In this document: piece by piece, positions 19,228 through 27,934 of the stretch
Layout: each line of letters begins with the position of its first letter
Position numbering within the stretch: position 1 is the stretch's first letter
Notes under the pieces: model-generated
Told to the model about the DNA's origin: nothing
The model's input: the letters and a program-made list of their open reading frames with translations, nothing else
Database searches by the model: none
Program-made: the position numbers and the translations under genes
NCBI GenBank assembly: GCA_002373995.1
Contig: DFLB01000036.1
Coordinates: 23,744 to 87,743, forward strand
Source of the DNA: Bacteroidales bacterium UBA3630
GTDB lineage: Bacteria > Bacteroidota > Bacteroidia > Bacteroidales > P3
Length of the DNA: 64,000 nt
Reading direction: 5' to 3'

Positions 19228-20382
19228 CTACAACGCCTGTACGATGGCCTTCACCACACGCTCAACATCTTCATCCAACAAATAGGGGTGCATAGGCAAC
19301 GACAGGACACTCTCTGAAAGGCACTCGGCATTCGGTGTAGGTACAAAACCATTCAATCCCCTGAAAGCCGTCTGCTTACTCATCGGCGTGGGATAATACA
19401 CCATCGTGGGTATTCCAACAGATTTGAGCCTTTGCTGCAGTTCCGTCCGCAACAGATGCGGGTCGTCTGCAAAATTAATCTTAATGGTATACTGCGCCCA
19501 ACTACTCAAAAATCCATCAGGGATCCTGGGCGTGTCTATATGCACGTTTTTCTCTTTAACTGAATTGTTTATCAATTCCGAATAACGAGAGGCCACTTTA
19601 TTGACACTCTCGAGTTCGTACTCGACAAACGCATTCAACTTCACACCCAATATTGCCGCCTGCAGCGTATCTAAACGGGAGTTGATTCCAATCCTGACGT
19701 TGTCGTACTTATTGCTACCTTTACCATGCACGCGCAGCGAGCGAATCATCTCAGCCCACTCGTCATTATCAGTAAAAACAGCTCCGCCATCGCCATAACA
19801 TCCTAACGGTTTGGCTGGGAAGAACGAGGTAGTGGCTATGTCGCCGAAACTACAAGAACGTTTGTCACCGATGCGTCCCCCAAAGCCCTGAGCCCCGTCT
19901 TCGATTACATAAAGCCCATGTTGGTGCGCAAGTGCGGTTATCCGCGAGAAATCAGCCGGCAGGCCGAAGAGGTCAACAGCGATTACCGCCTTGGCGGTTA
20001 GTGACGTGTCGTCCGCCACTTGGTTGATAGCCTGTTCCAAACTTTCCGAGGCCATATTGAAAGTCGACGGGTCGACATCGACAAACACAGGCGTTGCACC
20101 CTCGAGGGCGACGACCTCGGCACTGGCGAAGAAAGTGAAATCCGGCACGAAAACCGCGTCTCCCTTCCCTATTCCCAATGCCTTGAGAGCCAACGTCAAT
20201 GCGTCAGTTCCGTTGGCACAGGTTATGCAATGCTTCACGCCCACATACTGCTGCAACTGCTGTTCCAATAACGCAACTGCCTCACCCATAATGTATCCTC
20301 CCGAGGAAGCAACATTTTGCATTGCTTGATCCATTTGGGGCTTAAGCACCTGATACTGTTTCTTTAAATCCCTGAACTCCAT
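19228..20382 (-). CDS. wbpE: DegT/DnrJ/EryC1-family PLP aminotransferase, WbpE-like
   Basis: 384 residues. Family motifs: CANGTDALTLALKALGIG near 55, VIEDGAQGFGGRIGDKRSCSFGDI near 155, and SFFPAKPLGCYGDGG near 180 with the PLP-binding Lys. WbpE transfers an amino group from glutamate to the C3 ketone of UDP-3-keto-GlcNAcA, giving 2-oxoglutarate that WbpB consumes. It lies between wbpB (24 bp upstream) and the acyltransferase, the same logic as in the P. aeruginosa wbp cluster. Confidence 0.9.
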   Translation of the reverse strand: MEFRDLKKQYQVLKPQMDQAMQNVASSGGYIMGEAVALLEQQLQQYVGVKHCITCANGTDALTLALKALGIGKGDAVFVPDFTFFASAEVVALEGATPVFVDVDPSTFNMASESLEQAINQVADDTSLTAKAVIAVDLFGLPADFSRITALAHQHGLYVIEDGAQGFGGRIGDKRSCSFGDIATTSFFPAKPLGCYGDGGAVFTDNDEWAEMIRSLRVHGKGSNKYDNVRIGINSRLDTLQAAILGVKLNAFVEYELESVNKVASRYSELINNSVKEKNVHIDTPRIPDGFLSSWAQYTIKINFADDPHLLRTELQQRLKSVGIPTMVYYPTPMSKQTAFRGLNGFVPTPNAECLSESVLSLPMHPYLLDEDVERVVKAIVQAL

Positions 20383-20406
20383 AATAGTTAGTGATTGGCT
20401 GTTGGT

Positions 20407-21387
20407 TTAGTATTTCATATCATCCCAACCAAAAGGATGGGGAGCCAACGGCATCTTGGCTAACGGATGATAGTCACCCTTCAAACCGATGGGCTGCGAG
20501 TGACGAATATCGCTGACTATCTGGATGCAATTGCGGGCCTCGCTGATACGGAAGCCCCGACCGGCCAATATCTCCTCGTAACTTCTTGTATGTAACTCTG
20601 TAAATCCCTGACTGAATTCAAATTCCTCTCCATCAATCATAATGGTGCGGTAAGTTCGCTTTTCGCCTTGCACAGCATTGGGGGGCAAGCAGTTTGCATT
20701 GATACTCAAGAAATAACGCACCCGGGCCTTCTTCAACCGCAAGAAACCGGCCACCCGATCATGGCTCATAACATGCACGATATTTTCCTGCACCGGACCA
20801 AAAATCCACTGAAGCATGTCATAAAAGTGCACCCCGATATTTGTTGCCACACCGCCGCTTTTATGCACATCACCCTTCCATGAGGAGTAGTACCATTTGC
20901 CGCGTGATGTGATATAGGTCAGATCAACATCATAAACCTTATCCTGCGGACCCTCGTCCACCTTTTTCTTTAGCGCCACAATAGAATCATGCAGCCGCAA
21001 CTGCAAAATGGTATAAGCTTGGTGTCCGCTTTCCTTTTCCAACTGAACCAGGTTGTCAATATTGTACGGATTTAGGACCAGCGGCTTCTCGCATATTACA
21101 TTGCACCCCAATCGCAATCCGTAGCGAATGAAGGCGTCGTGTGTATAATTGGGTGTACAGATGGAAAGCCACTGCAAGGGGTTGTCTGTTCGTTGTTGCT
21201 TGGAACAGAAGCGGTCAAACTGTTCCTGCTCCGTAAAGAAGGAGCAATCCGGAAACGAGCTGTCCAAACGGCCCACACTGTCGAATTTGTCATAGGCCGC
21301 CAAGAGGTTGTTCCCTGTGTCGGCAATAGCTTTCAGATGGCGTGGAGCTATGTAGCCTGCAGCTCCGATTAGCGCAAAATTCTGCAT
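20407..21387 (-). CDS. wbpB: Gfo/Idh/MocA dehydrogenase, WbpB-like
   Basis: 326 residues, with the NAD-binding N-terminus MQNFALIGAAGYIAPRHLKAI, then NVICEKPLVLNP (the EKP motif) and GGVATNIGVHFYDML with the catalytic His region. WbpB oxidises C3 of UDP-GlcNAcA with tightly bound NAD, which is recycled by reducing 2-oxoglutarate to 2-hydroxyglutarate (known for the P. aeruginosa enzyme). Its partners wbpA, wbpE and the acyltransferase are in the same operon. A copy of the dispersed 11-bp element lies upstream, inside the 3' end of wzy. Confidence 0.9.
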   Translation of the reverse strand: MQNFALIGAAGYIAPRHLKAIADTGNNLLAAYDKFDSVGRLDSSFPDCSFFTEQEQFDRFCSKQQRTDNPLQWLSICTPNYTHDAFIRYGLRLGCNVICEKPLVLNPYNIDNLVQLEKESGHQAYTILQLRLHDSIVALKKKVDEGPQDKVYDVDLTYITSRGKWYYSSWKGDVHKSGGVATNIGVHFYDMLQWIFGPVQENIVHVMSHDRVAGFLRLKKARVRYFLSINANCLPPNAVQGEKRTYRTIMIDGEEFEFSQGFTELHTRSYEEILAGRGFRISEARNCIQIVSDIRHSQPIGLKGDYHPLAKMPLAPHPFGWDDMKY

Positions 21388-21456
21388 TATGTTTAGTTTT
21401 GATTTTACATCCTGTTAACGGAATTAAACCAGTGCCTGTCTAATTCTGCCAATTAT

Positions 21457-22845
21457 TCATTTTTTGTTTACTATGCGTGCCCCGATTCCGCACCGCCTCC
21501 CCTCCGTCGTTTGTCCGTCTTTTATCGGACCATCACCGGACCATCCTCGGACCATCACCGGACCACCACCGGACCAAGAGCCGTAGATACCCATTATTCG
21601 AGCCAATAAAAAAACTGGTATCCGGTAGCTGCTACGGACTGTCGGCTGACCGCTCCCTGCCGCCCGCTCCGCACTCCCTGCTCCCTGCTCGGCAGCAAAT
21701 ACAGCATAGCACACATATACGCAAAAAAACACATAGTGGCCCCACATATAAAGGGCCGAGCTTGGTGAGAAGAGCAGGATGAGATAAAGTATCGGCATAA
21801 GCCACAACAGGTTGCGACCGTTTCTTGCGGAGTGTGCCATTATGTTGACGATAACAAGACAGTAGAAGAGGAATACGGGCAACCCCGAGGTGAAGAGTAT
21901 TTGGAGGAGGTAGGAATGGGCATTGGTGAGTCCATGTGTGATTTCGTAATTGTTGACGCGGGACAGGTAGAATTTGTCGCCATTGATGCCAAACCCCAGC
22001 CCATAGGAGTCGAAGAGCGAGCTAACAGAGAGCGCGTATATCTTTAGCCTTGGTTCGATGACGGGCCACGCGAGCACAACTCCCACACATGCAGCCACGA
22101 TGACGGCCAGCGCCATGCAATAGCAGATTGCCACGCTCTGCTTCCTGACCTGCGTTCGCACGAGGTGATACACAATTGCAATTCCTACAGCAGCAATCCC
22201 TGTCAGGCATTCGTTCCACCAAAGCATGGGCAAAGATAGTCCAATTGCGATGTAACCAACCCAGCTGGCCTTTTTCCCCATAAAAAGGGCGCTGTATGCA
22301 AATACGTACAGGGCGGCCATCACTAACAATACCGAGTAGTCATTCTGGTTGTATGAAAGACCTGTCGCTATCCGCGACGGGGGTGTCTGCCCATAATAAG
22401 CTGACGTCGGCAGATGCCATCCCGAGAGGTGCTCCACCACACCTATACCTGTCATCACCAACACATAGCCTATACAGACGTAGAAGAACAGACGCAGCAT
22501 TTTCCCCGGCGAGGCCAACATCATTCGCAACAGGGCAACGGTGGAAATGGCAATCATACAAAACTTGAGCGCCTCCTTGAGGCCGAGCTCCTGGGGCCAA
22601 AGCATGGTTGCTCCGATTGTCCAAACGGTGTAGAATAGGAAATAAGCTGCAACAACATAGTATAGCCGGGGCATTGGTGCCCGAAGCAGTATAGCGAGCA
22701 TCGCTGTAACCGCAACAAATATATGAAATACCGTCAGCGAGGAAACCACAGGCAGTACGTGCCCACACAACATGGCCATACAGAGGACAACCATGAGGGG
22801 AGAATAGCCCTTTGTGAGAAGTCGGCCTATGTACTGAAGGTTCAT
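21457..22845 (-). CDS. wzy: O-antigen polymerase (Wzy-like), repeat-derived C-terminal tail
   Basis: 462 residues with about 10-12 hydrophobic segments and a large periplasmic loop near 270-320, as in Wzy/O-antigen ligase-type polymerases. It joins repeat units on the outer face of the inner membrane. Downstream of the last membrane segment (VFFCVYVCYAVFAAEQ, about residue 375) there is an atypical tail of about 85 residues. Its final part, GSWSGGGPVMVRGWSGDGP, is the translated reverse complement of dispersed repeat copy 2. A repeat insertion probably removed the original stop. Start ATG overlaps the Wzz-like stop by 4 bp. Confidence 0.78.
   Translation of the reverse strand: MNLQYIGRLLTKGYSPLMVVLCMAMLCGHVLPVVSSLTVFHIFVAVTAMLAILLRAPMPRLYYVVAAYFLFYTVWTIGATMLWPQELGLKEALKFCMIAISTVALLRMMLASPGKMLRLFFYVCIGYVLVMTGIGVVEHLSGWHLPTSAYYGQTPPSRIATGLSYNQNDYSVLLVMAALYVFAYSALFMGKKASWVGYIAIGLSLPMLWWNECLTGIAAVGIAIVYHLVRTQVRKQSVAICYCMALAVIVAACVGVVLAWPVIEPRLKIYALSVSSLFDSYGLGFGINGDKFYLSRVNNYEITHGLTNAHSYLLQILFTSGLPVFLFYCLVIVNIMAHSARNGRNLLWLMPILYLILLFSPSSALYMWGHYVFFCVYVCYAVFAAEQGAGSAERAAGSGQPTVRSSYRIPVFLLARIMGIYGSWSGGGPVMVRGWSGDGPIKDGQTTEGRRCGIGARIVNKK
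21482..21605 (+). repeat. Dispersed five-unit 11-bp element, copy 2
   Basis: Five units at 21523-21577, preceded by CCGCACCGCCTCC and a GTCCGTCTTTTATCGGAC imperfect hairpin, and followed by GAGCCGTAGATACCC. This copy is antisense to the flanking genes. Unlike the others it lies inside an open reading frame: it encodes part of the last about 40 residues of the wzy product. Confidence 0.9.
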
Positions 22846-23489
22846 GTAGCGGGTTTTCTAAGTTTACGCCAGATAGAGACCGAGAACCATATAACCATCA
22901 TAGAGAAAACGAACGATAAACAAAAATACATAAATATCTGACTCGCGGACGGTCTTCTTACTATTCGAGGGCGATCCACCATGTCCATACTCATAAACTG
23001 GTCTGGTGTAGTATCTTCACCACGTCGAAAATAGTCTTCAACAAGCGCTTCATGATAGTTTGTATTGCATTCAATGAGGGTAGAGTTGCTGGTGTCGAAT
23101 GTTTCAGTGAGTTTCTCTACGATGATGGTTAGTATTGAGCAGGCAGCCACCGAGTCAGAGAAGAATGAGTGAAGGCTGAGTTGATGGTCTAAAGTTTCAT
23201 AGACCTGTATGTGCCGATCGAACGTTTTCTCTGTCAGGTTGTCTATCGATGCTTTTTCTATGACTGCATGACGGAAGTCGGAGGAGTTGAGTATGCGTTT
23301 TGCTTTGAAGCAGGGGTTGACGGATGCAGGAGCCTGATCGCATCGCATTTGCATAGGGTATATGGAGGCAGTGGCCTCAAACTGCGTAAGGTGTCTATTG
23401 ATGGCCACCAAAAGGGTTCCCACTATGGAGAGCATAGCCACTGAAATCCATAGCACGATTTTGGAGGGTGTGGAGGGGCTGTTTTTCAC
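22842..23489 (-). CDS. Short Wzz-like chain-length/membrane protein
   Basis: 215 residues from GTG 23489. It has one transmembrane segment near the N-terminus (IVLWISVAMLSIVGTLLVAI) and one near the C-terminus (IFMYFCLSFVFSMMVIWFSV), with a helical periplasmic domain between. That is the two-helix topology of Wzz polysaccharide co-polymerases. A proline/arginine-rich segment, PRIVRRPSASQ, precedes the second membrane helix as in Wzz proteins. It lacks a BY-kinase domain and is shorter than typical Wzz (about 320). Position between wbpA and wzy supports control of polymer length. Confidence 0.65.
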   Translation of the reverse strand: MKNSPSTPSKIVLWISVAMLSIVGTLLVAINRHLTQFEATASIYPMQMRCDQAPASVNPCFKAKRILNSSDFRHAVIEKASIDNLTEKTFDRHIQVYETLDHQLSLHSFFSDSVAACSILTIIVEKLTETFDTSNSTLIECNTNYHEALVEDYFRRGEDTTPDQFMSMDMVDRPRIVRRPSASQIFMYFCLSFVFSMMVIWFSVSIWRKLRKPAT

Positions 23490-23501
23490 AACGATGGCGA
23501 T

Positions 23502-24782
23502 TTACAGTCTTCCGTCCACGAGTTCGCGAGGCATAATGGCCTTGACATCGAATATGATATGATTTTTCTCCAGCAGAGCATCGAAGTCTATCTCCATTTC
23601 GCGGAACTGACGATGGGCAACTGCGACGATGGCGGCGCTGTATTTGTCCTGGGGCAGTTCATTGACGATGTCGATACCATATTCGTGTTTCACACGTTCC
23701 GGCGAAGCCCAGGGATCAAAAACGGTGATATCAGCATTGTATTCTTTCAGGGCACGATAGATATCGATAACCCTTGTATTTCGGACGTCAGGACAGTTTT
23801 CCTTAAAGGTGAAGCCCATGATGATTATCTTCGAGCCAAGAACCTGAATACCTTTTTTCAGCATGAGTTTGATGGTCTGGTCCGCAACGTATGCACCCAT
23901 GCCGTCGTTCATACGACGACCAGCGAGAATGATTTCCGGATTGTAGCCCATACGCTGTGCGCACTGCGCCAGATAGTAAGGGTCGACAGAGATGCAGTGG
24001 CCACCAACCAATCCGGGGTTCATTTTGATAAAGTTCCACTTGGTGCCGGCGGCTTCCAATACGTCATAAGTATCAATACCCATCAGGGTGAAGATTTTCG
24101 ACAGTTCGTTAACGAAGGCAATATTGATATCGCGCTGGCTGTTTTCAATCACCTTGGCTGCTTCAGCCACCTTGATGCTCGGGGCTTTATGCGTTCCATT
24201 AATGAGCACCGAGTTATAGACCTGATCTATCAACTCCGCCACTTCCGGGGTGGATCCCGAAGTGATTTTCAATATTTTCTCGACGGTGTGCACCTTATCC
24301 CCGGGATTAATGCGTTCGGGGCTATAGCCCGCGTAGAAATCGACGTTATACTTCATTCCAGAGACACGTTCAACGACTGGCAGGCACTCGTCCTCTGTCA
24401 CTCCGGGATAAACGGTTGATTCGTAAACCACAATGTCACCTTTCCCAATCACTTTCCCCACCGTTTCACTTGCGCCATAAAGAGGCGTTAGGTCGGGGTT
24501 GTTGTTACGGTCCACCGGGGTCGGCACAGCCACGACATAGAAGTTGCAGTCTCGGATGTCGTTCATGTCTGCCGTACAGCGGAAACCATACTTGTCGATT
24601 GCTTCTTGCAGCAGTTCGTCGCTCACTTCAAGTGTGGAATCATGTCCGCTCATCAATGCCTCTACACGGGATTTGTTCATATCATACCCCACAGTTGGAA
24701 ATTTTGTAGAGAACAATCTCGCCAACGGCAGTCCCACATAGCCAAGACCGATGACGGCAATACGAATTTCTTTTATATCCAT
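23502..24782 (-). CDS. wbpA: UDP-N-acetylglucosamine 6-dehydrogenase, WbpA-like
   Basis: 426 residues from ATG 24782 (MDIKEIRIAVIGLGYVGLP). A longer in-frame start at 24815 is less likely because the Rossmann motif GLGYVG should sit near the N-terminus. Other marks are VAVPTPVD, YESTVYPGVTEDEC, GGHCISVDPYYL with the catalytic Cys, and FTFKENCPDVRNTRV. It oxidises UDP-GlcNAc to UDP-GlcNAcA, the first step for the di-N-acetylated uronic acid. It is the first gene of the operon, with a -7 box at 24866-24874. Confidence 0.92.
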   Translation of the reverse strand: MDIKEIRIAVIGLGYVGLPLARLFSTKFPTVGYDMNKSRVEALMSGHDSTLEVSDELLQEAIDKYGFRCTADMNDIRDCNFYVVAVPTPVDRNNNPDLTPLYGASETVGKVIGKGDIVVYESTVYPGVTEDECLPVVERVSGMKYNVDFYAGYSPERINPGDKVHTVEKILKITSGSTPEVAELIDQVYNSVLINGTHKAPSIKVAEAAKVIENSQRDINIAFVNELSKIFTLMGIDTYDVLEAAGTKWNFIKMNPGLVGGHCISVDPYYLAQCAQRMGYNPEIILAGRRMNDGMGAYVADQTIKLMLKKGIQVLGSKIIIMGFTFKENCPDVRNTRVIDIYRALKEYNADITVFDPWASPERVKHEYGIDIVNELPQDKYSAAIVAVAHRQFREMEIDFDALLEKNHIIFDVKAIMPRELVDGRL

Positions 24783-24865
24783 TAGATTACGTTTTACTAT
24801 CCTATTAAACAGCACATCAATCTTTTGTCATGTCAGCAATTCCATTTCTTCATTTGATATGCACT

Positions 24866-24914
24866 GCAAAAGTACGAATTTTTTTATGCATACAAAAAAA
24901 AAATGTACTTTTGC
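24866..24914. promoter_or_regulatory. Back-to-back Bacteroidota promoters for wbpA and the WecA-like gene
   Basis: TACTTTTGC occurs on minus at 24866-24874 (facing wbpA) and on plus at 24906-24914 (facing the gene at 24940). An A/T-rich tract lies between. This divergent region is the only one between core protein genes in the window that lacks the dispersed 11-bp element. Confidence 0.65.
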
Positions 24915-24939
24915 AAATCATTAAATCAAACAAAACGCC

Positions 24940-25905
24940 ATGTATTACGCCATTGCAACTGTCACCATCATAGTACTCGAACTGATTTACTTCTTCTTGG
25001 CCAAAAAGTTCCACATTGTCGACAGGCCTAACGAGCGAAGTTCCCATCATCGTGCTGTTCTATTGGGTGCCGGCATTATTTTCTACCTCGCCATCCTGTT
25101 CTATTCGCTCACCCACGGCATGGCGTACCCCTATTTCCTTATAGGTTTATCTGCTTTGGCTATAGTAAGTTATGTCGACGACCTCCATCCATTACCCTCT
25201 TGGCTGCGGCTTTTCACCCAGTTAGCCGCCGTCGCCTTCAGTTTTTGGGCCGACATTTACACTATCGAAATCTGGCAACTTATTCTTTTTGTTATCGTTT
25301 TTGTTGGCATCCTCAATATCTATAACTTCATGGACGGCATCAACGGTATGCTTGCCGCCTATTCTCTTGTGGTTGTGGGAACCTTTGCCTATATTGATCT
25401 CATGGTTCTCGAATTTGTCGACATTGAGTTTATCCTCACCGTCCTGATTGCCATCCTTGTATTTGGATTTTTCAACTTCCGAACCAAAGCCCGATGCTTC
25501 TCGGGCGATGTGGGCAGCATCACTATGGGGCTCATCGTCCTCTTCCTTTTGGTTCGTTTCGTCAAAGCAACCCCCGAATCAGGTATCAGCGTCAGTTGTC
25601 TCTGTTTCATTCTCGTCTTCCTCGCCGACGGCCTGCTTACCATTGCCAAACGCTTCCTCTCCGGCCGCAACATCCTCGAAGCTCACCGTGAACACGCCTA
25701 TGAAACGATGGTCAACGAGTTGAAGATCCCCCATCTCTACGTCTCTGGCGGATATGCCCTCCTGCAATTGCTAATCAATATCGGCTATCTGCTTGTCGAC
25801 GACAAAAATCTCTATACCCTCATCGCGGCATTCACTCTCGTCATTGCCTACGGACTGTTCTTTTTCTTCTGCAACCGCAATGGCAAATTACCCCAACAGC
25901 AATGA
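24940..25905 (+). CDS. Undecaprenyl-phosphate sugar-1-phosphate transferase, WecA/MraY family
   Basis: 321 residues with about 10-11 membrane segments. Family motifs: RPNERSSHH near 30, YVDDLHPLP near 75 (the DD motif), NIYNFMDGINGM near 125 (the NxxNxxDGxxG motif) and FNFRTKARCFSGDVGSITMG near 180. It would place a sugar phosphate on undecaprenyl phosphate and start the repeat unit exported by Wzx. It is translationally coupled (ATGA, 4 bp) to tsaC, an unusual pairing. A -7 box lies 26 nt upstream of the start. Confidence 0.88.
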   Translation: MYYAIATVTIIVLELIYFFLAKKFHIVDRPNERSSHHRAVLLGAGIIFYLAILFYSLTHGMAYPYFLIGLSALAIVSYVDDLHPLPSWLRLFTQLAAVAFSFWADIYTIEIWQLILFVIVFVGILNIYNFMDGINGMLAAYSLVVVGTFAYIDLMVLEFVDIEFILTVLIAILVFGFFNFRTKARCFSGDVGSITMGLIVLFLLVRFVKATPESGISVSCLCFILVFLADGLLTIAKRFLSGRNILEAHREHAYETMVNELKIPHLYVSGGYALLQLLINIGYLLVDDKNLYTLIAAFTLVIAYGLFFFFCNRNGKLPQQQ

Positions 25906-26522
25906 TCACCAAGCTCTACAACGACAACCCCAACATACGCGAAGTCAGACGCATCGCCGACGCCTTACGCAACGGTGAGGTGGTCATTCTTCCCACCGAC
26001 ACGCTCTACACCTTTGCCTGCTCGATGGAACATAAGCGGGCTGTCGAGACAATAGCACAACTCAAAGGCTTCAAACTCAAACAAGCCAAGTACTCTATGC
26101 TTTGCTCCGATTTGAGTATGGCGTCGGAATATGTGCGCGCCATGGATCGCGATACCTTTGCGCTCCTCAAGCATGCATTGCCGGGGCCCTTCACCTTCAT
26201 CATGGAGGCCTCAGGGTCAGTGCCACGCAACTATCAGAACCAGAACCACTCCATCGGCATCCGAGTGCCCGACAATGCCATCACCCGAGCCATCATCGAA
26301 GAGACCGGCCTGCCCCTCATCGGCACCTCCGTGAGGCCGCTCGACGACAACGGCGACGAACCTGAATACTACACTGATCCCGAGCTGATTCACGACAGCT
26401 TTGGCAATCGTGTATGGGTAGTCGTTGATGGCGGTATCGCCGACCCCGAACCTTCCACCGTCATCGATTGTACCGACGGCATCGAACTCGTCCGGCAAGG
26501 CAAAGGGATCATCGAGATTTAG
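25902..26522 (+). CDS. tsaC: L-threonylcarbamoyladenylate synthase (Sua5/YciO/YrdC)
   Basis: 206 residues. Motifs: GEVVILPTDTLYTFACSM near 28, AQLKGFKLKQAKYSMLC (KxR/K binding region), HALPGPFTFIMEAS near 95, and SIGIRVPDN followed by GLPLIGTSV. It makes threonylcarbamoyl-AMP from threonine, bicarbonate and ATP for tRNA t6A37. YciO-type proteins share the fold, so full Sua5 activity is likely but not certain. No C-terminal Sua5 domain is present. Confidence 0.88.
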   Translation: MITKLYNDNPNIREVRRIADALRNGEVVILPTDTLYTFACSMEHKRAVETIAQLKGFKLKQAKYSMLCSDLSMASEYVRAMDRDTFALLKHALPGPFTFIMEASGSVPRNYQNQNHSIGIRVPDNAITRAIIEETGLPLIGTSVRPLDDNGDEPEYYTDPELIHDSFGNRVWVVVDGGIADPEPSTVIDCTDGIELVRQGKGIIEI

Positions 26523-26556
26523 AATCATAATATTACATCCAAACAAACATCATACT

Positions 26557-27465
26557 ATGAAACAAATACAGAAGGCCGCCGAACTGCAACAGGCCGTACA
26601 TCAAGCCAAAGATAACGGGCTCCAGATAGGACTTGTGCCCACCATGGGTGCCCTGCACGAGGGACATCTGTCGCTCATCGACCGCGCCCTGCGCGAGAAC
26701 GACCTCGTCGTCGTCAGCCTCTTCGTCAACCCCATCCAGTTCAACAACAAGGAAGACCTCAAGAAATACCCCCGCACCATCGAGGCCGACCTGGAGTTAA
26801 TCAAGAATTTGGAATTAAGAATCAAGAACGAGGCCCAGGCCACCGAGGTGCTGGCCTTCACGCCCTCGGTGGCGGAGGTATATCCCGACGGCGAACCGAC
26901 GGAGATCGTCTACCACTTCGGGCCGGTGGAGGAGGTGATGGAAGGGCCGCGCCGTCCGGGCCACTTCAACGGGGTGGCCGTCGTGGTGCGCCGCCTGTTC
27001 GACCTCGCCCAGCCCACCCGCGCCTACTTCGGCGAGAAGGACTACCAGCAGATCGCCGTCATCCGCGCCCTGCTGGAGCAGATCAAGTACCCCATCGAGC
27101 TGGTCCCCTGCCCCATCGTGCGTGCCGACGACGGACTGGCGCTGAGCAGCCGCAACATGCGCCTCTCTCCAGCCGCCCGCCAGATGGCCCCCGCCATCAA
27201 TGCCACCCTCGAGCAGGCCGCCGAGATGTCGGAGTATGAAGAGGTGGATGATGTAAAAGAGTGGGTACTCGACACTTTGGCCTCCTATCACGAAGTGAAC
27301 GATTGCCCTGATGGGCTGCGCTTTGAGCCGGAATACTTCGAGATTGTAGATGCTGTCACGCTTCAGCCTATCGCCACATGGGACGATGCCGGCGAGCATG
27401 GCGCCGTAGGCTGCATCGCCGTCTGGCTCGACGGTGTCCGTCTGATTGACATCGTCAAGTTCTAA
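26557..27465 (+). CDS. panC: Pantothenate synthetase with a short insertion
   Basis: 302 residues from ATG 26557 (MKQIQKAAELQQAV). PanC condenses pantoate and beta-alanine with ATP. Signatures: GLVPTMGALHEGHLSLI near 28, VVSLFVNPIQFN near 55, RPGHFNGVAVVV near 145, YFGEKDYQQIAVI near 170 and SSRNMRLSP near 210. It is about 20 residues longer than E. coli PanC. An inserted segment, LELIKNLELRIKNEAQATEV (about 80-100), is encoded by an AT-rich, repetitive tract (26797-26829) in an otherwise GC-rich gene. It converges on aroQ with a 4-bp overlap of the stop codons. Confidence 0.93.
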   Translation: MKQIQKAAELQQAVHQAKDNGLQIGLVPTMGALHEGHLSLIDRALRENDLVVVSLFVNPIQFNNKEDLKKYPRTIEADLELIKNLELRIKNEAQATEVLAFTPSVAEVYPDGEPTEIVYHFGPVEEVMEGPRRPGHFNGVAVVVRRLFDLAQPTRAYFGEKDYQQIAVIRALLEQIKYPIELVPCPIVRADDGLALSSRNMRLSPAARQMAPAINATLEQAAEMSEYEEVDDVKEWVLDTLASYHEVNDCPDGLRFEPEYFEIVDAVTLQPIATWDDAGEHGAVGCIAVWLDGVRLIDIVKF

Positions 27466-27881
27466 CCCAGCAACGCTCTGAGCGCCAGCTCGTAGCCCTT
27501 CAGCCCGAGCCCGCAGACCATGCCGCGACAGGCACTGGTGACGAGCGAGTGGTGCCGGTATTCCTCGCGGGCGAAGATGTTGCTCAGGTGCACCTCAACC
27601 TTCTGTGCCGGCACCGCCAGCAGCGCATCGCGCAAAGCCACGCTGGTGTGGCTGTAGCCGCCAAGGTTGACGATGAGCCCGTCGGCCTCGAACCCAGCGC
27701 GTTGTATCCGGTCTATCAGCTCTCCTTCGACGTTACTTTGGTAGTAAACTATCTCCACGTCAGGGAATTGGCCGCGCAGCGTGTCCAAGTATTGCTCCAC
27801 GCCGACCGTCCCGTAGACCTCCGGTTCCCGCCGCCCCGTCAGGTTCAGGTTCGGCCCATTGATGATTTCGATTTTCTTCAT
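27462..27881 (-). CDS. aroQ: Type II 3-dehydroquinate dehydratase
   Basis: 139 residues. Start MKKIEIINGPNLNLTGRREPEVYG contains the active-site Arg and Tyr of the type II enzymes. VNLGGYSHTSVALRDAL and VEVHLSNIFAREEYRHHS complete the family pattern. It catalyses the third step of the shikimate pathway as a dodecamer. It is convergent with panC. Upstream lies dispersed element copy 3. Confidence 0.94.
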   Translation of the reverse strand: MKKIEIINGPNLNLTGRREPEVYGTVGVEQYLDTLRGQFPDVEIVYYQSNVEGELIDRIQRAGFEADGLIVNLGGYSHTSVALRDALLAVPAQKVEVHLSNIFAREEYRHHSLVTSACRGMVCGLGLKGYELALRALLG

Positions 27882-27934
27882 ATAGGTGATAACGCGGAGG
27901 TTGTCTTTTTATTGTGCGATGGCAAAGGAGCGGG

